From Forficula auricularia (Eukaryota > Arthropoda > Insecta > Dermaptera > Forficulidae), in the NCBI GenBank assembly GCA_024734495.1, contig JALMQS010000085.1, positions 310,001 through 374,000 of the forward strand: DNA of 64,000 nucleotides, written 5' to 3'. The position numbers and the translations under genes were made by a program. This document shows positions 31,401 to 43,400 of this stretch, in pieces (positions within the stretch are counted from its first letter, which is position 1; each line of letters begins with the position of its first letter). Below the pieces are notes generated by a model. That model saw nothing but the letters and a program-made list of their open reading frames with translations. It was not told the origin of the DNA and searched no databases.

Positions 31401-34400
31401 AAATCTTTTTTATTTCGAGAATAAACATACTTCTACAGTTTAATCTCGTTATTTTAATTTTTTTATTTGTTATGAAATACTGGTAAAGGAATAAATTGGA
31501 ATCAACTGATGCGTTCACATGTTTACATTGTTTACATTTCGGGTATATTTTTAAAATTACGTCTACGAGTTCATTCTCACTTGTTTCACAAATGGGTTTC
31601 ACGAACTGTGTGGCTTCCCAAAATTCTCGAATTTGGTTACTATTTTATTTTTATTTTATAATTGTCAATTAGGTTTTTTCAAATTCCCCATTAAAATTCA
31701 TCCTTGTATCCCAAAAATCTTTTTCATTTATACCTACAAAATAAACTGTTTATCTTTCTATTTCCTTAAATTGTTTGTGTTAATTATTTATTTTATGTTT
31801 TAAGTTGCTATATTGCTAACTAATTAAATTATTCATACTTGATTAATCTATAGTAGCTATTATTAAATATATTCCTACGCTTTGCATCTCTCGTTTCGAT
31901 TATCCTTGACTTAAATCTTAGATTTCATTACCTCATCGCGTTATCAACTGGGTCAGTAATATTATTTGTTCTCTCTCTCTGAAATAAACGTGGTCTTTTA
32001 ATCTATCGACTTGAAGTTATTTTATTATTTCTAATAATTATTTCTAAATTTTTTTTTTTATTAATTGACTTCCTCTAGCTAAAATAGATTCTAAATCATT
32101 ATTTAATATTTTATCGATTTTCTTTTATATGAACTTCGTGTTCGGGTGCTATCCTGCTTAAGGCATCCGCCACTACATTTGATTTTCCCTTTATATATTT
32201 TATATCGTAATCGTAATTTTGTAACTTAATTCTCCAACGCATTAATCTTGAATTTGCATCTTTTAAATTAAATAACCACTCAAGGGGTTTGTGATCTGTA
32301 TAAATTATAAATTTTCTTCCATATAGATAATTATGATGATAATAGCAACTCCAAAGTACCGAAAGTAGCTCGCGTTCGGTAGTAGTATAGTTTTGTTCTG
32401 CTTTTGTTAGAGTTCTCGAAATATAAGATATGGGTCTTTGGTTTTGGCTTAACACTGCTCCTAATGCAAAATTTGATGCGTCTGTGGTTAATTCTAATGG
32501 CTTATTTAAATCTGGGTAAATTAATATCGGGGGATTGCTAATTAATTTTTGCATTCCTCAAAAGCTTTTATGTATTCTTTATTTTTGATATCTATAATTG
32601 CTCCCTTTTTCAAATAGTTGTTCAATGGTTTCGTTATTTGCGAAAACCCAGGTATGAACTTGCGGAGAAACCAATCGCGCCTCGTGAATTCGTTTAATTT
32701 CGTTCGCGCTTTAGGATAGGATAGTTATTTGTCATTTCTACCTTTTTTAGCTAGGGGTTTGATTCCTTCGTCTGTTACTTTCAAGTGTCCTGGTATCATT
32801 TCCTTTTTCAGCAAAGTCACATTTTTGTATCTGATATTTTAAATTATATTTATCCAATGCTTTAAAAACCTTTTTCAATATTATGTATATGTTCTTCTAA
32901 AGTTTCACCCATAATAATAATATTATCATCTAGATATACCAAACAAATATTTTCATCAATTAATTCTTCCAAAATATTATTCATTAATCTCTTGAAATGT
33001 CGCGGAGCATTTTTTCTAAATCCGAAGGGTGCATCTTCAAGGAATTCGTAATGTTCCGTTTTCTATAGGTAAATGCTGTTTTTTCTATCGACTCTTTCGT
33101 CCGTTTGTACCTGGTGATAGCCTTCGATGCAAGGTCATAGGGTCGAAACATTTCAGATTTACGAATTTTTGCTAACATATCGTTTATATTAGGTATTGGG
33201 TATTTATCTTCAGTAGTGCACATTCATTTATTTTCCTCAAATCTAATACTAGCTTCTTAACTTCTTCCATTTTCTTTTGGTACAACCCAAATTGTGAATT
33301 ATATGGACTCGTACTGGCTCTAATAATATTGATGTTATTTTTAACACTTTCTTTTTATTTGTCTTTTTTACTTCTCCCTGATGCAAATTATGGGGTATTT
33401 ATAATTTTTTTGTATAAGTTGGGTTCTCGTGCGGGTATTCTAACCATGTGTTTAATTGCGTGTGTGCGCATAGTGGGGAAGTTCTTCTGAAATATATTAA
33501 ACGACTATCATCTATTTAACAAATTATTTACTAGTTTATTCGATTTCCATTGTACAATATTTTTTCACTCATATTTATTTCTGCATTTGTGCATCTCGTA
33601 GTTCCTAAACTGTTTATTGTTTGGTCGTCCATTGACACCTTACCCTCTGAATTTTTTCCATTCTTTTACCCTATGGCGAATACTTGACATTACAAATTAA
33701 CTTTCTCTCGGTATTTTTTAATTTCTTTCCCTAATTTTAATTTTTAATTTCTCGGTGTGGGTTGATGAATTAGTTTTTCATCCTCATAATATCTGATCTT
33801 TTGTTTTCGTTAACTGGCTATACATTCTTTTTTCTCTACCTACGTATTTTTTATTAATTATTCTTATTATTGTCGGTCTCAGGCTTGTATGCTGACCTTC
33901 TTTTCAATATTAATCTTACTCTTTAATTTTTCCCATGGTTTGTTATCTTTATTTTCGTTCTATGGCCTCGCCTCTATCTTAAGGGTTCATATTTCTTTTT
34001 AACATCTGTGGGCTCTGTTACACATATCGTCTACTATTTCCTCTTTTGTCTAGGCTACTAAGTGAATCACTGCTCGTATCATCACTTTTGTGGGAAAATT
34101 TCTTATCTAACTCGTTAATAATGATACTTGACTGTATATTTACGTTTCCTGTATGTAATTTCGTCATCTCTAAAATTCCACGCAAATGCAATTTTAATTC
34201 CGATTGCGTCTAACCCTCATTAAAAAGACTCAAGTCCTTTATGAAAATTCAACTATTAATGTTTTTATATATTCCTTTCCTAGCAATTTTACATATGTGT
34301 ATTCTGTTATTTTCCCTGGACCCATTTAATAGATTTTTATAAAATTCATCCTCTTTTAAACTCTTGTATATAAATTAGCTATCTCTGGTTTTATTATTTT

Positions 34401-37400
34401 TTTTTATTGCTACAGTAGATCCTGTATCTATTAAAACTTTTAAATTCATCCACTCTAAATATGGTAACTGATGATTTTTCATTTATACTGTCCCTATATT
34501 CTGGAAATTTATTATAACTAATTTGGGGTGTTATGTGAGTATCGTTCTCTCAAAGTCTCTTTCCTAAAAAAAATGGATTTTCTCTTCTTTCCTGACCTGA
34601 TTGATTCTGAATTGTCTGTGTGGACATTGGGGTTTGATTAAAATATTGTGTGACGTGGGGGCCTGTAATTATTATGATTTCTATAATTATTAGAGCTTTG
34701 ATAACCATTTTTTGATAATTTTGGAAATGGGGTCTGCGGTTGAAAATTCTCGCTCTAGGCTGAAAATTCCTTAGGTTGAAAATTTCTGTAATTTGTATTA
34801 TTATAACTATTATTATTTATTTTTGGTTTTGCCCTCAACTGTTAGTGTGCATCTCGTTCTGTTGAGAATGCACTCATGGCAACCTCGTATACTGAACCTA
34901 GATTTTGTGCTAAAACCTGGCTTGCTGCGGGTTCCTTTTACTGTTTTTATAAAAATTTGTGTGGCAGATCTTTAGAAAATTCTTCAATTAATTCTGGTTT
35001 TAATATCTGTTTCAATATTTTGGGCGTTTATTCTGAATTATACTGGGTCATTAATTTGTTTATTTCTCACATAATTTTTTCCCAATACCTAGATTTTTAT
35101 TCGTTAGGGAAAATAATTCTACTTTAATTGTATTTTCATTCTTTGAGCGATTTGAATAAGTTTCTTCAATAAGATTACTAATTCGTCCTAACTTCTGACA
35201 TGATGGCCTAATATTTTAGCGTCTAGCTTCTCCTATTATTCGATCTCTTGATATGTAATAAAATTAGGTTCTTGTTGATCAATAGGACTTCACTAGAACT
35301 TTCATTATCGCTCAGTATTTTCAATAAATTCCTCCAATAATTCAGGGGAACCGTTGTATTTAGGAATCAATTTTAAAAAGTTCGTGAATGATAATGTAGC
35401 CATTGTTTATTCTTTTGTATAATTATTTATTATTTATTTTAAATCGTTAAATTCTTTCTAAAGCAATTACTATTATTTTATATTAGTATTATTTTATTTA
35501 TAATATTAATCTTTATTTATTTCCAACAATTATTTAATTCACTTCTCATGCATTAACCTTTATTTATTTATTTATTTATTTAACAATTATTTATTCACTT
35601 TTCATGCATTAACCTTTATTTATTTCTTTGCTTAACATTTGCTTGTATTATTATTTAACTTTCTACAATTATTTTGTTATTTTATTTATTTATTTAGTTT
35701 TAACGTTCAATTTATGGGCCGTCGTAACAGTACGGTTGACCGGAAGGATGTTCAAGCTCGTTTCTAACCTTTGTGTTGTATTTCCTCCTGCTGACGATGC
35801 GCGACTGCGCCCTTGGGAAGTTTCGGCTGTATCTTCCTCAGTATTTGTATGAGGTCCCGCAGCTCGAAGTCCACTCCCTCGCTAAGGCTGGCGGTTTCTA
35901 TCGCTCCAATTTGGTTGGCGGTTGGCTGACGGTTGTCAACGAGGTTGTCGTGGCAAGGTTGATGATAGGGTTTTTCGCTAGTAAACAGCTTAAGAGCTGA
36001 CCGTCCGTTGGCACCGCGACATGGACGTCGGGCGATTCCCAAAGCGTGCTTTCGAGATTCTAGGCTTTGGCCTACCGAAATCCGGGGGTTTTTGGGTTTT
36101 GTCAGTCTCACCGACTCGCGCCAATTTTATTCTTTCTTTGGCAATGTAGTTTTCAAAAAAACGATAGGCGAATTTTGAATAAATTGGTTTTATTGACTAA
36201 AGCTTAAATTACAATAGGTTATACTTGGAGATTGGAGGACCGTCGAACGTGATCAAAACGAGCCGTAAGACAAGCCTTAATGTTCCCACTGGACATCCGT
36301 CTTTACTAGACTAGGATACAATGCTGAGTCTCTAACTCTCTACAGCGTGGGAATAGATAACACAATATCCTGACGTGACTCACGCTTTGGATCAGTAATC
36401 CTCTAAAAGTACACAATAATGTAATAACCTGACACATAAAGTCAAAAAGCGTGGGGCGCAGAAGCATGTAGTTTCAATTAATTTCGACAAAGTGCCCCAC
36501 GCTTTTTGACTTTATGTTTATTAGGTTATTACATTATTTTTATAAATTGAAAGTTTTTATATATTGAGAGGAGACAATAAAAGAGTGTGTCTTCTGATTG
36601 GAATGAAAATTTTATTTATAATGAAACTATAGTCTTGTTATAACAAAATTTATAATTCCGGTAGAAGACACAATCTTTATTGTCTCCTTCAATATTTATT
36701 TTTTTATTATGCTGTTTGTTGATTTTAATACCTTTCAAAGCAAAAAGCGATTTATGGAAGATATCCCCTTCACTTGTGAATTCAGTATGGTTCATAAAAT
36801 GATCAAAATCTTTAATTGTAATATTTTTTAAAAGTTCAGGATCCGCTATTATATAAGCGGGTTTTGTCGTTTCAAATACGCCTCCAATTCCGACGGGTTT
36901 CGCTAATTTATAAAACCTGAAAAAATATTAAAAATTTAATACTTTATTTAAGTCAACATATTGAAAAAAGAATGATTGTTTGTTTTTTAATGAAAATGAC
37001 GAGAGAAGGAGTTACACCAAAAAGGTGCAACCCCTAAAGGCCTAGGTTGGCCCCTCCATCGTGAAAAGAAGAGGAAAGAATTTTATGGGCTGGGCGGGGG
37101 TCGAAGGTATCTGTGGATACGGGTCTTAAATAGCTGAAGGTTATAAGTCGCGGGAAAGATGGTGGCAGGGAGCGAGTTCCAGTCTCTGGAGGTCATAGGG
37201 ATAAAAGAGTTGGCGAAAGCGCTTGTTCGACTTTTATTCAATTTGACAGCGAAGGGGTGCTGAGCGTTTGAAAACCGCGTGTTTCTCGTAAAGAGTGCTT
37301 TAAGGGAGGATAATTGATTTCAGCTCGTTTCATAAATATAAGTACCATATATACAAATGTTTTAACGATAACATTCTTAAAACGTTTATTTAAAATCAAA

Positions 37401-40400
37401 ACTTTTGGGGAAAATTTCGCCCATTATCAAGAAAATTTAAAAAAAAATCTGAAAAATAGTTCCTTTAAGAAAGAATATATAATATCATATTATAATAGTT
37501 GCTGCTTAATATTCATTTATTAAAGGAACTTCTTTTTCAGATTTTTAAAATTCCCTTGATAATTGTTGCGACCATACAGGGTATGGTCAAGTATTGTAAT
37601 CCTACATGAAAAAAGTGGGTTTTTCCTTCTTTTTTTCGAAACATCTCAAAAACAGATGAAACTATTTTGATTAAAAAAATTGAGCTAAACCATGGCATTT
37701 CGCTCTACAAAAATCTCTAAAAAGTGAACATCGAAAAAATTATATTTTTCTAGATAATAATTGTTTTGTCGAAATGTCTGTTAGTATGGTTGTCTGCCTG
37801 TTAGTTAGTTAGTCTGTGCGTTACCAAATTTTTGTGGACGAGCTAGCTCAAAAACTAGTCATCATCATTGAGTATACAGTCCTAAGACTGGTTTGATGCA
37901 ACAATCCGTCTCCACTCGACTCTGTCCCCCGCCAGCTGTTTAACCTCTCTAAATGTCTGGCATCCCATATCCCCAATTATTTGGTTGAAATATTCTAATC
38001 TGGGTCTTCCCCTTCCCCTTTTCTTTCCCACCTCCTCCAAGATATCCCTAAGCAGTCCCCCATGTCTCAGTGTGTGCCCCATCATCTGACCTCTTTCTTC
38101 TTCAGACTCTTCCACAAGGTTCTTCTTTCTCCGATTCTTCCAAGAACTTCTTCATTTGTAATAAATAAATAAATAAATAAATCTTTATTTCTCGACCTGC
38201 TTAGAGGCACAAGTCCTCGGTGGCTAGGTCCTCCAAACATCAATACAATCTAGCTACAATACATTAATAAACATCAATACAAATTAATTACAACAATTTA
38301 ACAAATAATAAACAAGTAAAAAAAAAAGAAGAAAAAAAAAAATAGAAATGTATGCTCATTAACAAATAACATGACCATAGATTTCCATCAAAAGACAAAA
38401 AGTAATTTAAAAATTCCGCGCAAAAACCCGATACCAGGAGCAAGCGACGCATTAGCCATCCCGGCATTTGCCATAAGCTGTTAAGGAAACCTGGTCAAAA
38501 CCTTAACAAGGATGGTATGACCTCTCTCTACCTCACCTAATCTCTGCTTGTGAGAACTAAATAAAATTTTGCACAACTCTAGGACATTAGGACTTGACAA
38601 AATTTATAATTGATTTAATCATAGGGGGCAGAGGACTATAATCCCAAGTAGTAACAGACAGACTGTTCCACAAATCAATGCCAGATCCTACAATTGAATG
38701 TAAACCGATATTTTTCAAGAATCTTGGCTTACGAATCTTTTTTCTATGATCAGCTCTACCTAAATAACTTGGTTCCTGAAATCTATTCGTTATTTCCTCC
38801 CAACTCCTAAAACCCTTATAGGCTTTGAAAATCACTTTCAATTTAGCCCATTCCCTTCTCTCCAATAAACTACACCATCCTAATTCATTAATCATTGAAG
38901 TCACACTACTAAACCTATCAAATTTACCAAAAACAAACCTAGCCGCCCTCCTTTGTACCATATCAATTTTCTCTCTAATCGTTGTGGATGTTTGTCCCAA
39001 ACCACAGAACAATACTCTAAATTAGGTCTTACATAAGTTAAATAAACTTTTGACTTAACTTCTCTAGATGTACTCTTCAAAATTCTACCAAACATCCCCA
39101 ATTTCCTATAAGCCTTATTGACTATATAACTAATATGCATGTCCCACTTTAAATTTGCCTGAATATGTATGCCTAAATATTTATAAAATTTAGATTCATT
39201 GATAATATTTCCACCAATGTAATAATTTTGAGGATTAACCAGATTTCTAGTACTAAATCTAACCAAATTTGACTTGGAATGGTTTAGTTCCATTGAATTG
39301 GATCTACACCATCCTTCAATTTGATCCAGGTCATTCTGTAAAGTAAGGCTATCACAATCATTATCAATTATTCTATATACGACACAATCATCCGCGAAAA
39401 GCCTAATAGATGATTGCACGATAGAAGGCAAATCATTTACATATATAAGAAAAAGAAGAGGACCCAGAACACTACCTTGAATCACCCCAGACGTGACATC
39501 TACTCTATCAGACAGATCATAACCCACTCTTACAATTTGAGTTCTATCCCTAAGAAAACACCGAATAAATTTAATTAACTTAACAGACAACCCTGACGAG
39601 TTTAATTTTTCTAAAATAATTTTATGACTGACTTTATCGAAAGCCTTGGCAAAGTCCAAAAATACTGCATCTACACACTTACTTTTATCCAAAGCTTCCT
39701 GTAATTCCTGAATAAAAGAAACTAATTGAGAATTACAGGAATAATTTTTTCTAAAACCATGTTGCCTATGATAGAACCATCCTTGCCCTTCCAAATACGA
39801 GCGGATACGAGAGCCTACCAACCTCTCTAAAATTTTGCCCACCAGACTTGTTAAACTCACTGGCCTATAATTACAAGCTAAGCTCTTATCTCCCCCTTTA
39901 TAAACAGGAATAACTAACGCTCTTTTCCAACCAATAGGCATAGTTCCCTCATCCAAACATCTATTAAAAAGTAAACATAAAAATTTTGAAATACTATCCA
40001 CTACAAATTTCAAGAGATCACTATTAATTTCATCCTCCCCCGAGGCCTTTCCTGGTTTTAACCTCTTAATACCTAATGCTACATCCGATTCCAAAATGAC
40101 TAAATCCTCCATCTGACTATCACTAGAACCTCCATCAACTAACTCACCCTCCTCTAGAGGTACAAAAACGGACGAATACTGTCTATTTAATAAATTTGCC
40201 TTCAACACATTATCCTCAACCAATTCACCATCATCCCCTAAAAGCGCAGGGACATTTGCCGAAACATTTAATTCCTTAAGAAACGAATAAACATTAAACC
40301 AATTTCTATTACTACAATTCCTATCTATATAATTATTCAAATAATTAACTCTATTCAAATTCTTTTTTCAATTAACAGCCTATTTAGCTCTCGGAATTTT

Positions 40401-43400
40401 CTTTTATGATTCGAAGACTTATTCCTATTAGAATATGCTATCCTACATTTCCGTTTTAAATTCTTAATGGTTCTATCATAGTAAACAGGATCGTTACCCA
40501 CTTTAACTAATTTAGAGGGAATAAATTTATATTTTCCTTCTTCCAAAAGATTCATAAGCCCATCCCATTGCTGATCTACATCCCGAATTACAGACCATTC
40601 TAAAAATTTAGATTCCAAAAAATTATTAAATCCCATTTTATCTCCTAATCTATACAGCCAATACAGTAATTTTATCCATCCATTTGATATTCATCATTCT
40701 TCTGTAGCACCACATTTCGAAAGCCTCCAATCTCTTTCTCTCCGCTTTTCAAAAACTAGTGTGAATATCGAAACCAAATTTCACACGTTGTTTTGGTCCA
40801 TTGAGATTAAGAGCTGATTAGATTTTGGTGCATATGGTTAAAAATTAAAAATCTAGGCCGTTTGAGCAAACTCAACCAAATTTTGTATACATAATCAGTG
40901 GATCCCCAGAAGTCTAAAGATGCAAAAACTAACCGCCCAAAATGGGGAGGGAGGTGTAGGGTCAAAAAATTAAAATCTTGGCCATTTACTAAACTCAACC
41001 AAATTTTGTATACATAATCAGTGGGACACCAAAAATATAAAAATGCAAAAACTCCTCCTACATGATTATAAATAATTTTAGGGGCCAGGTTGTATGGTGG
41101 GTTTTTATTGGTAACCTGAGCTGAAGACATGGAGGAATCGACTTAAAATCAAAAATAGCCATCGATTCTCATCTAATACTTGAGGAATAACAATTCTACA
41201 TTAGGTTTTTGACGTTTCGATTATTATTGGTAACCATTGCTAAAGACATGGAGGAATCGACTTAAAATCAAAAATAACGATCGATTCTTATCTAATACTA
41301 GAGGAATAACCTTATTGCATTCCATTTTTAATGTTTTTACTATTAATGGCAACTTCTACTGAAAACGAGGAAGAATAGACTTAAAATCAAAAAGACTAAA
41401 ATCTTTTTTGGTAAACAACTCAAGCTTGAAAGTTAATTTCCCTCTAACAGGATGTTATGTTCAGGTTTGTTTGATATACCTAATTAGCTATAATTTTAAG
41501 AAAAAATAATTAATTAACCTTTTTAATCACAAAAACTTTGTTTCTGAAAATCAACATAAACAGAAAGTTTTTAATTAAAGGTAATACATTGGGATTAAAC
41601 AGGACATTATGCTTCTAAACATGAAACCATTTTTTACTTTATCCAATGCGAAGCATGGGAGAAAGTATCGGAATCGCTCTCGCGGCAAGCGCGACTTCAA
41701 AGGGTCCTCAGGTAAAGACTACGGAACCCATGGACTCAATTAAGGTCACAAATTGAAGTATTCAATGAGATTGAATTTTAGCACGTGACGGTTTTGCCAA
41801 AAATTACCTGGAATCTCGTCAGAGAGGCCAAAAAGTGCCATTTTTTGGAAGTGCGTGCGGATGGATGTATGGATGGATGGATGTATGTTATCGTTTTTTG
41901 GCCCACGATTTTTTCCACACCGTTACACCGATTGAAATGAAATTGAAAACCTACCATTAGTTTAACAAAATGAAGCGCTGATTAGTTTTTGGTACATATC
42001 GCCCCACAAATATTAGTACTTTATTTCAGTACTTTTTTAGTTTTTTCTAAATATCTTGAAAATGACTTAACCAATTTTGATGAAATTTAATATTCTAATT
42101 AAGTACCTTGGGGACAACAAAAAAGATTAAATAAAGTTTTTAGTAAAATTATATTTTAAAGTACTTTACTCTAGATTAAGTAGTACTTTTTTTAATTTTT
42201 TAAATTCTTTAAAATTTATTCATTTGAAAGTTTTAATATAGCTCATTTAGCCTTGCTTAAGTAAGAATGGATAGGCTTCTCTCTGTGAAATGCTAAAAAT
42301 TTGGGAGGAATTTTGCTGAAGACATGGAGGAATCGACTTAAAATCAAAAATAGCGATTGATTCTCATCTAGTACTGGAGGAATAACCATTCTATAATGGA
42401 TTCTTGACGTTTCGGTTTTAATTGGTTACCATTGCTGAAGAGATGGAGGAATCGACTTAAAATCAAAAATAGCGATTGATTCACATCTAGTACTTGAGGA
42501 ATAACCATTCTATATTGGATTTTTGACGTTTCGGTTTTTATTGGTAACCATTGCTGAAGACATGGAGGAATCGAGCTAAAATCAAAAATAGCGATTGATT
42601 CTCAACTAGTACTTGAGGAATAACCATTCTATATTGGATTTTTGACGTTTCGGTTTTAATTGGTACTCATTGCTGAAACATTGGAGGAATCGACTTAAAA
42701 TCAAAAATATCGATTGATTCTCATCTAGTACTTGAGGAATAACCATTCTATATTGGATTTTTGACGCTTCGATTATTATTGGTAACCATTGCTGAAGAAA
42801 TGGAGGAATCGGCTTAAAATCAAAAATAACGATCGATTCTTGTCTAATACTAGAGGAATAACCTTATTGCATTCCATTTTTGATGTTTTGACTATTAATG
42901 GCAACCTCTACTGATAACGTGGAAGAATCGACTTAAAATCAAAAAGACTAAATTCTTTTTTGGTAAGCAACTCAAGCTTGATATCTGATTAATAATAAAG
43001 GAATAAACATATTGATATTTCAACTGAATTTGGATAAAGTTTAGCAACGATCCGTTGCAGTTTATTTTATGTATAATTGAATGTAATGGAAAGCAGCCCA
43101 GAGGTAGTGAGGAAAGAAAATATTAACACATATAAAATAAGGTGTAATTTATTGGAATCCTTCCTCCTTTTTGTTATGTATTATTGAAGAAAAAAATTAT
43201 TCAAAATTTTTAATGATGACCTTAACCGAGACCATGTAAACGCATTTGTTATGAAGATGGCCATGAAAGCATTAATTAAACAAATAAGAAACATTGAAAT
43301 TTATTTCATAATAAATATTTTTTCATTTACAATTCAAGAGAAAGTATTTTTTATTATTTTTAGACGAATTCATATTATAATGAAGATAAATAAATACATA

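Larger units (their letters stand above)
30497..36380 (-). mobile_element. Decayed Ty3/gypsy LTR retrotransposon (17.6/297-like)
   Basis: Direct repeats of ~255 bp at about 30497-30752 and 36124-36380 share AATTTTGAATAAATTGG, ATAGGTTATACTTGGAGATT and AACACAATATCCTGACGTGA. On the minus strand the LTR begins AGTCACGTCAGG. Next to the 5' LTR, TGGCGCGAGTCGGTGAGAC resembles a tRNA-Ser-type primer site, and GGAAGAAGGAGG precedes the 3' LTR as a polypurine tract. Pol remnants (reverse transcriptase with YLDD, RNase H) lie on the minus strand. Many stops and indels; no integrase frame recovered. In intron 2 of P450 gene 2. Confidence 0.85.
37860..40748 (-). mobile_element. 5'-truncated LINE fragment with 12-bp target duplication, itself interrupted
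   Basis: The outer insertion has pieces at 40748-40672 and 38157-37860 (minus). The first encodes KRLEAFEMWCYRRMMNIKWM, the second TNEEVLGRIGERR, GRGRPRLEYFNQIIGDMG and DRVEWRRIVA, a familiar LINE C-terminal region. The 3' end is TCAATGATGATGA next to the target duplication. An inner LINE splits the coding sequence between WMDKIT and TNEEV. Confidence 0.75.
37571..41098 (-). mobile_element. Element X copy 2, split by a nested LINE insertion
   Basis: 37571-37859 and 40761-41098 are the two halves of the element seen whole at 5679-6504, in reverse orientation. The outer ends are ACCATACAGG and TTGTATGGT. The halves rejoin exactly at TCAAAAACTAGT, which is duplicated at 37848-37859 and 40749-40760. 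Confidence 0.8.

Noticed and set aside
35764..36111. 115-codon minus-strand frame next to the primer-binding site of the gypsy-like element
   Set aside because: It occupies the leader between LTR and gag and resembles no gag block; probably chance in a GC-richer leader.
37314..37523. 69-codon plus-strand frame
   Set aside because: Low-complexity AT-rich frame without homology cues, in intron 1 of P450 gene 2.
41099..42990. Satellite monomers as hammerhead ribozymes (CTGAAGA and GAAACGTC both present)
   Set aside because: CTGAAGA is on the plus strand and GAAACGTC on the minus strand, so they cannot form one ribozyme.
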